Shown: one piece after another, positions 1 through 11,628 of the stretch
How positions within the stretch are numbered: position 1 is the stretch's first letter
How the letters are laid out: every line of letters starts with the position of its first letter
Assembly: GCA_905183005.1 (NCBI GenBank)
Contig: CAJJDO010000001.1
Span: 749,836-813,835 of the forward strand
Reading direction: 5' to 3'
Length of the DNA: 64,000 nucleotides
Source of the DNA: Paramecium pentaurelia
Lineage: Eukaryota; Ciliophora; Oligohymenophorea; Peniculida; Parameciidae
The notes under the pieces: generated by a model
Seen by the model: the letters and a program-made list of their open reading frames with translations, nothing else
What the model was told of the DNA's origin: nothing
The model's database searches: none
Made by a program: the position numbers and the translations under genes

Positions 1-352
1 TGAATTAATTAATCTAGTAATATTATGAAATTGTCTTTATTGATATAAAAGCATTAAAGATAGAGATGAGTTTTGGATTCTTTACAATAGAAGTATTATT
101 TTATATTTTAACATCAAACAATCTCTTTTAATATTGAAAATTTACAATCCTATATCTAATTATATTGAAAATCATATGATTTTGAATGCATTTCTTTATG
201 GAATTTATAAATTAAGTTAAATTTATCCTTAATTATTTTGGATAAATTTATTATACATATTTTATGCAATTCTAGATTGTTTTAACGAAATTGATAATCT
301 GAATGAAAATAAATAAATGAATATACTCGTTTTTTTATTCATTTAATTAATA
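1..352. other. Upstream AT-rich stretch, no gene recognised
   Basis: I find no convincing reading frame on either strand with TGA as the only stop. The stretch presumably contains the 5' flank of the trichocyst matrix-like gene that starts at 353. Confidence 0.5.
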
Positions 353-1572
353 ATGAAATTAATATTATTGATAACATTCTTTACAATATGTATATGTTTA
401 CGCTATGATGATGGGAACAGTGGTAACTCTGTAATTGAAGAATAAATTAAAGAGATCTAATAACATAAAATTGGTTAAGCCATTTTAAAGATGGCTGAGT
501 TAAATTATAAATTATAAGGTCCTGTAGATGAATTAATTTCAACAATTAAAAGTTTTGGACGTTAATTGATTGTATATTTAAGAATAATATATAGGAAAGA
601 GTAGAATAAGAGAACCTCGATTACGAGGCTATAAAAGCAGAAAGCGTTGTAAAAGTTTAATAATTAAAATAAATAATTTCTGATGCTGAAAACGAATAGA
701 ATAAATAGAGAAAAAGAATTGGATAAGATCTTGAACTAAGAAAGGTAATTCTAAGTTATTATTATTTATTAGAATGATATAGAAAAAGAATTATTAAGAT
801 TGAAGGATTCTAAACAATAAAATGAGTCTAGACTTTAAATGTAAGAGGCTTTACGTAAATAATAATATGAGAATTTTGAGAAATCTAAGAGAGATATAGG
901 GGATTTAATTAAAATAACAGATGATACTTTAAAAATGGTAGGATCCTTATTACCTAGACCTGATTGCAGTTTTATTGAGATGGATAAAATTTAATTGAGC
1001 AAAGAAGAATCAAAAGATTTGACTAGAAGATTAAGAAATATCAAAGGAAGAGTATTTATTGCAATTAATTGTAGGTAGATGGATTAAAAGGTTATGAAAA
1101 TGTGATGGAAACTTTAGTATAATTAACAGATTCAAATTTTAAATAGAGACATTTTATAAAATCAGTTTTGGATTTATTGAATAAACTACGAAAATCTTTG
1201 GTTGAATCTCAAAACAAATTAATAAATGATGAAAAAGAATAAGAAAGAGCATTTTCTTAATGGGATAGTGCTCAAGATAATGAGACAAATGTTTTTGATA
1301 GAGAATGGAATGATTTAATGGAGGAAAGAGATGATATTTAATCATTCATTGCTGATTGTGAAAATATAATAAAAATCCATTAAGCTGATATTGATTTATA
1401 TGGGGAACGTGTTAAATTAGAAGAATAATCATTATTGATAAGTAAGTAAACCCATGAAGAATTGGTGAAACAAATAAATAATGAATTGGATATTATTCAA
1501 AAATCCATTAAATTATTGTATTCACCTGCTATTTTTGAATACTTGAAATACAAAATAAACTTAGGTCCCTGA
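353..1572 (+). CDS. Trichocyst matrix protein-like secreted coiled-coil protein
   Basis: Three introns (23, 28 and 23 nt, the first at about 572-594) leave 381 codons plus TGA. The N-terminus is a signal peptide (MKLILLITFFTICICL). The rest is Glu/Lys/Gln-rich coiled coil. Layout matches the intact TMP at 3372: a segment IGQAILKMAEL...GPVDELI corresponds to LGRTLLNTIAI...GEPLERI there, followed by two long coiled-coil blocks and a short C-terminal tail (FEYLKYKINLGP). Length is almost identical (381 versus 380 aa). TMPs are cleaved and packed as crystalline content of trichocysts, the exocytotic organelles. It is more diverged than the 3372 gene and could be a minor or non-canonical TMP. Start chosen at the only Met giving a signal peptide. 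Confidence 0.75.
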
Positions 1573-1630
1573 TTATTAGAATAATATACATATATATAAA
1601 TATAGAGAAGATTTAATTATTTATTTTATC

Positions 1631-2039
1631 ATGATTTACGATCAACCTGAACACTTTGGACTTTTTGAAAAAACAGTCACTGCTAAAGAGAAAGAAGAAG
1701 TGAAATAATTCTTGAAATATGATAGACATGTTCCTTTAAAATTGACAGAATAAGTTTTCCATGCTGAAGCGTATTTATTTTATTCTCAACAATAGAGATG
1801 CATCAAGATTCGAAAGATTAGGTTAAGTTGGAGGAGCAGTCTATTCATTCTCATTCTTTTTCTTCCCAATTATTAAAGGTTTACCCATTAAATAAAGACT
1901 CTTTTGGGCAGCAGTACCAGGTGGCATTGTTGCATGGTTAGGATGGAGAATTAAAGAAGAATTAGAATGGAATAGAGTTTATAATTGCTATTAGAAATAT
2001 TAAGTAGCTCATTCCATGCACAAGAAAGTGTTCATTTGA
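1631..2039 (+). CDS. Small membrane protein, possibly mitochondrial
   Basis: One 25-nt intron leaves 127 codons plus TGA. The N-terminal half is charged and soluble (MIYDQPEHFGLFEK...). The middle holds two hydrophobic stretches (around YSFSFFFFPII and FWAAVPGGIVAWLGW) and the C-terminus is basic. I do not recognise the family. Small proteins of this shape are common among ciliate-specific subunits of inner-membrane complexes, and the next gene downstream is carrier-like, so a mitochondrial role is an inference only. Confidence 0.6.
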
Positions 2040-2105
2040 AAAATATAACATCGCAAATATATATATATACAAAACCAAAATATCTAATTCAATAATTAAT
2101 TTATC

Positions 2106-3277
2106 ATGTTTTTTGAGTTAGACGACATCAGAAGAAGACATTCCTTGTATTTTGATTGTTATAATGCTGGTGTATGGACAGATGCTCCAGAAAAGTAAAT
2201 ACTCTTTTGAATAAATTAGTTCATTGAGATGGAATTATACTAGAGGAGCAATATCAGGATTATTGGGAAGTGTTGTAGGTGAAGCATGGCATAATTTTTA
2301 TGAGAATTGGAAATTATTGTATCATATTTTAGTATATCTCAGGTTACGAAAGTATGAATAACCAAATACTGTGAAGGAATTGTATAATTTTAGTAAAGCA
2401 ACAGTCAATCTTGAGAATTTCAGAAGATCTATGGGCACTAGAATGTAATTTGCTTTTGCTTCAGGTGGCATCGATTGGGCATTAAGATTAGCAGCATTTA
2501 GAGCAGTCAATCATGGATGGCAAAGTAATATATTAATATAATAAATATAGGAACTTGGGGTACATTTGAATATGGATTCTTGAGAAAAATCCCAGGCACT
2601 ATGTTCATTTCTCTTCTTACTGCTCCAATTGGAATTCCTTTTGAAGTTGCTAGAATGGCTTATTATGCTGATAAGACATTCCCTAAAGAATTGTAAAAAG
2701 GATATACCTCATTTTTCAATGCTTTATGGAGAATTCCATTTGAAGAGGGACCTTACTATTTCTTTAAAAATTCATTCCCTCTATTTGCTAGAAACTTCTT
2801 TTAAACATTAACTCTATTATACTCTTTTGATTGGATGAAGGATAAGGTAATAAATATAGCATATTGATTAATAGCTTTCTGTCTTAACAAGAGTAGCTGA
2901 AATTCCATATTTCCCAGTTAAAGTTTTAAATTGTTTCTTATCTACATACTTGGCTATCTTAACAAGTTACTCACTATCTTAAGTTACAAGGGAAATGGTA
3001 GATTTATGGCCAAAACCTAATGGTGTTTGTCCTTATGATGGTAATTATAGAAAAGCTGCTACTCATATTTGGTAATTGAAATTATTATTATGTTTATAGG
3101 TATGCCAGAAATCTCAATAATTATTTCCCAGGAATGTTAAGAAATTATGCTAGCAGATAATTCTTACCAATGTTTGTGACTCTTTGGTGGGCTGACTCTT
3201 TTGGATTGTTTACTTATTGGAAAATAGATATGTTTAGTGGAGCAGGATCTAATACATGGGAAGATTCATTTTGCTGA
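2106..3277 (+). CDS. Divergent mitochondrial carrier-like protein
   Basis: Five introns (25, 24, 26, 28 and 28 nt) leave 346 codons plus TGA. The protein shows repeated helix-pair layout. A segment reads APIGIPFEVARMAYYADKTF, which resembles the Px(D/E)xx(K/R) signature region of the mitochondrial carrier family. It is followed by LWRIPFEEGPYYFFKNSF, similar to the carrier G-x-x-x-F/Y-R-G loop. The other two repeats are poorly conserved, so substrate cannot be guessed. Carrier-family proteins normally run 300-350 aa and sit in the inner membrane. An alternative is a carrier-derived structural subunit of a ciliate respiratory complex. Confidence 0.6.
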
Positions 3278-3371
3278 AATTATTAATCAATAATACAAAA
3301 AATAATATAATAATATTTATATATGTTATATATACCGTTTTTAATCATATTTCTGTTCATAAATTAAATAA

Positions 3372-4514
3372 ATGAAAACAACATTGCTTTTAGTCTTAGT
3401 TGCTTGTGCTTTTGCCACAAACACAGCTTTATTCGATAGAATCGAAAAGAGCGATTTGGGCAGAACACTTTTAAACACTATTGCAATCTAAATGACAACA
3501 GGTGAACCTCTTGAAAGAATTTTCTAAACACTTTATGATTTAGAAGACAGATACATTGCTGATTAAAAAGAAGATGATGCTAACAACTAAGCCTTCTAAT
3601 AAGTTTGTGATGCTGATTTGAATGCCTTGAACCAAGAACTTGCCAATCTTGAATAAAGAAATACAGAATTATAAGCTGTTCTTGATGATCTTCAACCAAT
3701 CAGAGACTAAAAAATCGGATAAAAGAAAGCAAAAGAACTCTAAAAGGCTGAATTATAAAAGGTCATTGATGAAACAACAGCCAAGAGATAAGAATAAGCT
3801 GATGACTTTGAAGCTTAAAGATAAGAATACACATTTGTTTCCTCTGTTTTAGCTGAAGCTAGAAGACTCTTCACTGATAACCTCTAAGCTCCATCTTTCT
3901 TATAAAAAGGTGAAGAAAGAGTTCATGTTACACCATAAATTATGGCTTAAGTTGCCAGTCACATGAGCCAAGGTGCCCACAAAGCTAGCACAATGAAACA
4001 CGTCAGAACTTTTGGAAAAGCCATTAAATTATTAGCTAATCTTGCAAACAGAACTTAATAATTTGCTAATTAAGAATTAACAGGAAGAGTCATTAAATTG
4101 ATCGATGATCTCTAAAACTAATTAAGTTAAGCCTTTGATTTAGCCAGAAAAGCTGAAGATGATAGAGCTAGAGCATTCTAAGCATATATGAGTTTACTCA
4201 ATAAAGATATGAACAAATACAATTCATCAATTGCTAATTTAACAGCTGAAATCTAATCACTTTAAGACAGAATCGATGCCACTACTTCAAGTTAAAATGA
4301 TGTTCTTTAAAGAATCTAAGCCAAGACTTAATAAAGAGATGACAGAAGAGGAGAATGCTAAGAAGCCGCTTATGATTACTAATAAAGAAGAGCTGCAAGA
4401 GACAACGATAGATAAACTGTTAGTGATTTGATTGGTATCTTGAACAGTAACATGAGAGATCTTAAAGAATATATTGCTTTAAGAGTTGCTGCTGGTGATA
4501 CAAACCTTGAATGA
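3372..4514 (+). CDS. Trichocyst matrix protein (TMP)
   Basis: A single uninterrupted frame of 380 codons plus TGA. The signal peptide is MKTTLLLVLVACAFA. The mature part is rich in Gln, Asp, Glu and Ala with heptad periodicity over most of its length and few aromatic residues. This composition, signal peptide and 380-aa length are typical of the Paramecium TMP family, whose members are processed into small acidic coiled-coil polypeptides that form the expandable trichocyst matrix. About half of the Gln codons are TAA or TAG. It has no intron, unlike its paralog at 353. Confidence 0.88.
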
Positions 4515-5137
4515 AATTGATAAATTATACCATTAAAATAGTAACTAAATCAATTTCAAGTATTAACATCCTTCATATAAATTCTTTTGTTAGTCAACAT
4601 TCCATCTCCATTGCTAATTCAAATTTATTGTAATATACATACAATTCTATTTAAAAAAGGTATTGTAGGTATATTACAAAACTACCAGCTTTTCTTAGCC
4701 ATATTTTATTTAAAGTAGTACCAAAATTAATTATCTAAATGATTGTCTAATAAATATTCTGGCTTAAATAACTATCTTAGGTTGAATTCAGCAATTTAAT
4801 TTTGAAAATTTTGTTTAAATTGCATATGACTATATGGCAATTCTTTTTATAAGAAATATTTTCATTAAATAATATTATCAAATTCTTATCAAAAATTCAG
4901 ATATTATAATATTATAATAAAGGTAATCATTTAATTATGACTAATTTATAAATAAATGATTGTATTAATTATTAATTAAAATTCATTACATTAACTTGAT
5001 CTATGAATTTTTTTTATAGTTTTATATCTTTTTAGGATTTATTCGATTTAAAATAGATTTAGAATTATCTGAAATATTTTGAATTGATTATAAATTCTAT
5101 TAATAATAAATTACAAAAGAAAATAAATTAAAAATAA
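4515..5137. other. Convergent intergenic region with a hairpin
   Basis: No reading frame looks coding. It separates the 3' ends of the TMP gene and the minus-strand unknown gene. It contains an imperfect inverted repeat at 4628-4679, listed separately. Confidence 0.55.
4628..4679. repeat. Imperfect inverted repeat (hairpin)
   Basis: TTGTAATATAC at 4628-4638 is the exact reverse complement of GTATATTACAA at 4669-4679. After one mismatch the pairing continues with TACAAT against ATTGTA, leaving a 16-nt loop. The result is an 18-position hairpin about 110 bp downstream of the TMP stop. It could be a structured RNA, a 3'-end signal or a relic of a terminal inverted repeat. Confidence 0.6.
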
Positions 5138-5761
5138 TCAAGCTCTGTAATGCTCAGCAGAATGATTATTTCCTCTAGTTTTAGTTGGGGCATATTTTAA
5201 AGGGGATTTAGATGAACTATGCTATTATATTCTTGCCATTGCATAGAGTTTATCTGTAGAAACTGATTAATTAAACATGAATTCTTTAATTTTGCTTAAT
5301 AATAGATGACGATTGAAATCTTCAGTCTATATTATTGAATATTTTTATACATATAATTTAACTTTCTATTTATTTACTAAAGATTATTAACTAGTGAGAT
5401 TCGAGAGCTAGATTTTTGGACTTGTTGCATTGTCTAACTATGAAAATTTCTATAATAAATTATTTGCTAAATTTAACTGTTATTACATACAATTTTTTTA
5501 TTATGAAGAAATTATTCTTGGAGAGGATGCAGCTGTGAGATTCTTGACTGCTTATCTTTGAGTAGAACTCTATCTTTCATACTTATCTATCTCATGCATT
5601 TGATTTATTAGTGAATATATTTTCCCATAATCTAATGGTTAAGTTTACAACAAACTCAAAAATTATTCCCAACATTCCATTATAAATCCTTGCTAATTCA
5701 TTGGATAATAAGACAAATTTGATCTTATGAATGAATCAAACATAGAAAAAAGTGTGTCCAT
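5138..5761 (-). CDS. Unknown protein, Gln/Ser-rich with C-terminal basic tail
   Basis: Read on the minus strand from ATG at 5761 to TGA at 5138. One clear 24-nt intron (gtataaaa...atag) lies in the 3' half. A second 24-nt candidate (gtatgtaa...ttag) upstream is in frame, so the protein is 191 or 199 aa. It begins MDTLFSMFDSFIR, has helical, Leu-rich blocks (FLSLLQTQPLDYGKIYSLI), a Ser/Gln-rich middle and ends KTRGNNHSAEHYRA. I do not recognise a domain. Internal Met codons at 5743, 5701 and 5680 are alternative starts. Confidence 0.6.
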
Positions 5762-6115
5762 TTAAATTATTTAACGATTAAAACTTATCTAAATAACTAA
5801 AAAGAAAACATAATATTAATTTTAAAAACATAGGTTAATTTGGTACTTTATTACTCTGATAAAATATTAGTAAGAAATCGATAGATTTTACAACATTTAA
5901 ATATTTTGAATTCCTACTTAAATAAGATCAAATATTAAATATGCTATTCTCATTATTTATATATAGTAAAAATTAAATTATAAAAGAAAGATTGAATGAA
6001 TTTTAGAAGATTATGAATAACATATCAAAAAAAGAACCTATAAATACAATAATGTATGTATATTTTTATATGTTGATGAATTTACTATTTTTTATTTTAT
6101 TTAATACTATCATTT
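5762..6115. other. Intergenic, no gene recognised
   Basis: AT-rich spacer between the unknown gene start and the helicase stop. I see only short frames of low-complexity codons. Confidence 0.5.
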
Positions 6116-7599
6116 TCAGAACTTATCTAATGTAGACAAATCTTAAGGCAATTATTATAACTTATCAGGATATTATTTAAGGATTTATTATAAGACCTAG
6201 TTTTAGAATGTTTAATTTACTTCATCATCTGTTTATTTTTTTCCATCACTGGTTTCTTCTTCTGATTTAACGAATGAGATAGCTACACCATTAGTCTCTT
6301 ATCTTCCTGCTCTTCCTACCTAAATTGCTAAATTAAATTAATACTCTATGCAAATAGGTTTCCAAAGAATCAGGCATATCAAAATTGATAACATAATTGA
6401 CTTTATCAATATCAATACCTCTTCCCATCAAGTTAGTAGCAACTAACAATCGGAAATGCCCATTTCTAAATTATTCATATGTCTTTTATCTCATTTTTTA
6501 ATGATCAGGACCAAGTCTATTACCTCCATAAAGTTATCTAACAGACTCTTCTCCTTTCTTTTTTAATTCTGTAACCAAAGCATCAGCTTTTTCAGAACTC
6601 TTAACAAAGATTATGCATTAATTTAATTTGCAGGTATTTAAAATTTATCTCAAATAATGAAATTTGAGTGCTTCAGGCATTTTCATATAATATTGCTTTA
6701 ATTTGTCTAAAAAGAGTTATTCTGGTTTAATAGTAATCTCATAAATCTAACAATAATTAATTTTTTATAATTACATGTTTATTGTCAGCAATAAATCTTT
6801 TCAATGATGTTCTACTAGATTCTGTGAATGTTGCACTAAATGCCATAAATTATTTCTCCTATGGTGACTTTAAAAAGATGTCCTAAATGTCCTTTCTAAA
6901 AATAATTATTTCCAAAAATCAACACCTCATGTTCAAATCTTCAATCATTGTATCGGCTTCATCCAAGATAAAGTACTTCAATCTATCTACTTTCAATGCT
7001 TTTCTCTCACAAATTAGATCCTTAAGACGTCCTGGAGTACTTCATATTAGAATATATTAATACCCAACTACTATTTATGGCTTTACTGTTTCGATAGTTT
7101 AGATATTCACAGATACAGGTTCACCTCCACCATAGAAACATTCCACTTTTACACTTTTCATAAACTTTCCCAATCTTAAAAATTCATCTCGAGCCTAACA
7201 TAATTCCAATTAAATATTACTTATTGGGCTAACTCTCTTGTATGTGTTATTACGAGGCATTCAACTTTATTACTTTCAGTATTTATAGTATTTAACACCG
7301 TAAGCACAAACACAGCAGTCTTTCCAGTTCCAGCCTTAGCTTAGCAGATCAATTATTCCCCTAACAAAGCATTTGTCAATGACTCAGCTTGGACTGTAAA
7401 ACATAATAAAATTTAATACCTCTTGTGGGATGCTCAAATCCAGCTTCTTTAACTGCTCTTAAGAGCTCCTCTTTAAGCCCAAAGTTTTTAAATTAAGAGA
7501 CATTGTAATTGTCAATTCTAGGATTCTCAATATTTGCTCTTACTATATGTCTTTGCCAGTTGGCTATTGTTCTTCTTTAAAATCAGGAATATCGTCCAT
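6116..7599 (-). CDS. DEAD-box RNA helicase, UAP56/Sub2-like
   Basis: Seven introns (26, 26, 26, 24, 30, 28 and 25 nt) leave 432 codons plus TGA. Motifs in order: F-x-x-F-x-LKEELLRA with GFEHP (Q-motif region), motif I CQAKAGTGKTAVF, Ia HTRELAQQ, Ib VVGTPGRLKDL, motif II LDEADTMIEDLNMR, motif III SATF, motif V VATNLMGRGIDI, motif VI HRVGRAGR. The spacing and the phrases GFEHP, LNMR and IIFVKSSEKA match UAP56/Sub2 of the TREX mRNA export and splicing machinery. Motif II reads DEAD, where classical UAP56 has DECD. A Gln-rich tail follows motif VI. Confidence 0.88.
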
Positions 7600-8429
7600 T
7601 AATGCGCTGCTCTTTTGATAAAAGATTTATATAAATAATATCCTAATTAAAAAGCTTCTATTTAAATATGCATTTTCCCTCTGTTTTCGAGAATTAATAT
7701 CAAAATCTTTAATGAATAAAATTAATATAATCATACTCATTCCAATATTTTGTGATTGATATTCCAACCTGTTTAGCTTTACCTTAACTTAAACCAAAAA
7801 ATAATTATTCTATGGCATGTCAAGTGTAATTTATTGATAATTAAAATACAATACTTTTATTTACTATATGTGAACCTATAAATCTATATGAATAAGAGTA
7901 AAATATATTAAAACTATGAATAAACATATATCTTCCTTAGATAATGATTATTTGTAAAATGAATTTGATCACAAATTGAGAATAAATAAAAAATATCCAT
8001 TTTATTATATTTATACCTTATTAGTTGAGAAAGACTAAAAATGAATCAATAAAATCATTTTATAAGACATTAATATGGTCTAAATATTAAAAAATCCTTT
8101 CATAGTTAAAATAAATAAATAATTGATTAAGGATAAGAAAGTAAAATAATTATTAAATTATTGTAAAATGTACTCAAAAACTTAGATTACTTATTAAATC
8201 GAGCAAACTATAATTTATAAAATTACCAAAATATTTGGAATTTATACTTTCCATAATAGGAAATGATTACAAAATTAGAATAATCATAAAAGAAATTAAG
8301 CAAATGAGTTTAGCTTAAAATCAATACATCAATAAAACCAAGACTATGATTAATTTAAATTATTCTTTTTTTTTAGAATGTTATTAAAAGAATTTTTATT
8401 AATACTTCCATTGATGGAGTAATTAATAG

Positions 8430-8503
<74 letters not shown>

Positions 8504-8730
8504 CATAATATTATCACTTATATAGAAATGAGAACAAATGTACTAGTGAATTTGAAGTTCTTTAAGAAATACAATTAATTAAGTTCAAAGAAATTAGAAA
8601 ATAAAATCTCAGGATATTTATCCATACATTACTCGACTATATATATGATATTTGTAATGTATAAATTTTATATAATTAATTGAATATTATTATTGATTTA
8701 TTATTGTACTATATGAAACTTAATAAATGC
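7600..8730. other. Intergenic with (TAA)n microsatellite
   Basis: No well supported gene. A plus-strand frame at 8378-8683 (102 codons with TGA) runs through the microsatellite as about two dozen Asn residues. Its flanks are low complexity, so I do not call it as a gene. Confidence 0.45.
8431..8503. repeat. (TAA)n microsatellite
   Basis: About 24 perfect copies of TAA/AAT. In this genetic code the array has no stop in any plus-strand frame: it reads Gln, Asn or Ile. Confidence 0.95.
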
Positions 8731-9119
8731 TCAATCAAAGAGTCCTCCCATATCAACATCTTCTTCGGGTTCTTCAACCTTCTTTGGTGCTTCAGCTTTT
8801 GGTGCTTCTGCTTTTGGTGCTTGAGTTGCTTAGGCAGCTGGGGCTGAGCTTTATGCTAAAAACTTAGAAATCAGAATTACAAGCTCCTCCTCCGACTGAC
8901 AAGCTTGTGAGTTACTTTGATCCTTCCTTAATAACATCAGCCAAGCTCTTTCCTTTTAATGCATCGACAACTAATTGGACATCTGCAGCAACTGGTTCAA
9001 CTCCAGCCTCTTTGAGCAATTAAGTAACTTAAGCCTCAGCTAATCAATAGAGATGTAATAATACTGGGTTGGTTGTTTCCTCCTAAAACAAGCAAGGCAT
9101 ATGCAGCAACGTACTTCAT
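8731..9119 (-). CDS. RPLP2: 60S acidic ribosomal protein P2
   Basis: Two 25-nt introns leave 112 codons plus TGA. It starts MKYVAAYALLVLGGNNQPS, the P2-type N-terminus that dimerises with P1 on the ribosomal stalk. The flexible hinge is made of repeated APKAEAPK units, and the C-terminus is EEDVDMGGLFD, matching the conserved acidic (D/E)D(M)GFGLFD-type tail that binds elongation factors and GTPase-centre ligands. Length matches the family (about 110 aa). P2 rather than P1 is chosen because of the MxYVAxYxLLxLGG start. Confidence 0.92.
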
Positions 9120-9513
9120 TTTATTATTATTTAAAAATTATTTTTAAATATGATGCTACAAGATAATTGTTTATTTATAATTTCTCATTAGAATGCATTT
9201 TTTTCATTTATTTTTTTTTTTATCTTTATCTATAGTTTTAATCAATGTATTCCTGATGTATAAGAGATACTAAAATTTATGTCAAGCATCGAAGAATTAA
9301 TCTTGAATTATTATTAACAATATAAATTAAGAATGATTCATATAAAAGAGATTGAAATGTTTAAAGAATAAATCAAATTGAAAATTCTTAAATAGATTTG
9401 TTTTTATTATTTAATTAAATAATAAGACAATAATAATATTAGTTAGAAACCATTTTATATAATAATATTTAAGAAGTAAAATATATATTAAGCATTAAAA
9501 TGTCAATAAATTA
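9120..9513. other. Intergenic, no gene recognised
   Basis: AT-rich spacer between P2 and the next minus-strand gene. No coding pattern or structured element is obvious. Confidence 0.5.
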
Positions 9514-10734
9514 TCATTAGAAATCATAAAGATGCCCATTTTGCATAAAATATTTGACATCAAATTAAAATAATTTAAGCAGTCTTTTTATATTTTGATT
9601 GAGTGGAACAAATCCTATATCTTCCTCCTCTGATTTATGTTTTTATTTTTCTCTATTAATAATATGTACTGTTAAATCTCTATTACAACTCCATTAATTT
9701 ATAAGTACTCGATGTTATGAGATATGTCTACTATCAAATACAGGTAATCCTTTTTACCATTTGAGAATGTTGTCTTTTTATATTATACCATCTAAATCCA
9801 TATCATCAATACTAAAGGAATCCTAATCATTCAATTATGCCTTTAATTTTTATGTATTTAAATAAGATGATACTCCAGCTAGTCTAATATTAGATTCAGC
9901 AGCTTCAAATTCTCCTGACACAAATTTCGAATGGAAGAACTAAGCTCTATCTACATCTCCTCTATAATAAAAATTGATAGCAATCATGTCATAACATAAT
10001 AATTCATAATTTCTATCTTTAACAACCCAAGATAATTTTAATAATTTCTTTAGATAAATTGCCTATTTATCCAAATCTCCTAAATCTAAAGCACATTTTG
10101 CTAATTATCTATAAGCTAATAGTTTATATTTTTAAAGTTTCTTCCCTTGTAAATTACAAGTTCTCAAAAACTTTTTCCATATATTATAACCCTCTTTTCT
10201 TCTACAATATACAAATTATATTTAAGTTTAAAAATAGATTGCCATGAAATAAAAACTTACTATCCCACATTATTTACAGGCATTAACTAGCTTTTCTAAA
10301 TCAGGTAATAAGGTTTCTAATTATTGGATTAAAACAGATTTTATTAAAGTAGATAGGATTGAATAGATTTCTTCAAAATGATGTTTATTAATAAATGTTA
10401 CAGATGGTGTAAAATCACTTAATTATGAAAGAGATCCTATAAGAGTGAATTTTCTAGCTTGTTCCATTTTTTTTTATTGTTATTATTTTAAAAAAGGTAA
10501 TAAAATACTATCTTTTCTATTTCTTCTCTCTTTCTCTAATTTCTCAGTTGCCAATCGAGTTTAGGATGCTTCTCGAAGAAAAACAAAATCTTAAAACATT
10601 TCATTATTAGATAAGCCTCTCCATTCAGACTTAATTTTCAATAATTCTTTTTTTTCATCACTAAATCCCGTTTATGTTAGCATCTATTTCATTTTTGTAA
10701 ATGATGCTGTAGTTGATAATGAGCTTGAGTTCAT
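9514..10734 (-). CDS. Helical, TPR-like protein of unknown function
   Basis: A single intronless frame of 406 codons plus TGA. It opens MNSSSLSTTASFTKMKQML and continues with a basic coiled coil (ASQTRLATEKLEKERRNRK). The central part is made of paired amphipathic helices, for instance KYKLLAYRQLAKCALDLGDL and DKQAIYLKKLLKL, which look like degenerate TPR units. The C-terminal third is less ordered. An internal Met at 10467 was considered as start, but the frame runs open upstream to a better Met at 10734. I cannot name a family. Confidence 0.75.
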
Positions 10735-11628
10735 AATATAAATTAAATATTAATATTAGGTTTAATTAAACGATTTACAAATTATTTTCAATATACTTAA
10801 GTGTTAAATAATAATATAAATTAATTTATTAAATGAAGAAATGGGAAATATTAAAAGAAGTTTTTAATAACTAAATTAGTTGATGTCTTTCTATATCCCC
10901 TTTACAAAATCTCAAGGATATTATTAAATAAAATGATTATAATAGTTGTACTATTTAAAAATTAATAAATTGTATTGTTTTTTAAATAGAGGAACTTAGA
11001 TTAATATAAAAAAAACTCAATAATATACCATAAATTAAATAGTTATTTCCTATAAATCCTTAGATTATTTATATAAATTAAATTGTATAGAAGTTTAAGA
11101 ACATAATATTTAATATCTGAAAAACATGATTATAAGTAATAAAATATGGAATTGAGAATATATTAGATGAGAATCTATTTAAAAAATAAATATTACATTA
11201 AATAAAGAGATCATATAATTTTTTGTATTTTATTTTTATCATTTTAATTAATTTTCTTTGAACTATTAATTTTCTTAAGAATTTTATATCTATAAAAACT
11301 AATTTATACTTTAGAAGTAATTTTCAATTCTTTTGTTTTCTAAATAGAAGTTAATATATTCAATTTATTTATGACTTTAATAATATATTTAAAATTTAAA
11401 GTAAAATAATTATTTTTGAATTATAAAATAAATAACCAATTTTTTCAAAAATTTATAGAAAGAAATATTTTAATATCTAAAAATTATTATAGATAATGAA
11501 ATACTAAATCGTTAATAAGTTTTATCAAAATAAACTAATTATTTCAATTAATACTAATACTTAATAATAAAAGGGAGTATTTATACAAATCAATTAAATA
11601 TTTAAAATATCTTATCTTCATATAATTT
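10735..11628. other. Long intergenic region, no gene recognised
   Basis: Nearly 900 bp of AT-rich sequence upstream of divergent genes. I find only short or low-complexity frames. Confidence 0.5.

Noticed and set aside
10465..10467. Internal Met as the start of the TPR-like gene
   Set aside because: The frame remains open upstream through coding-like sequence to a better Met at 10734.
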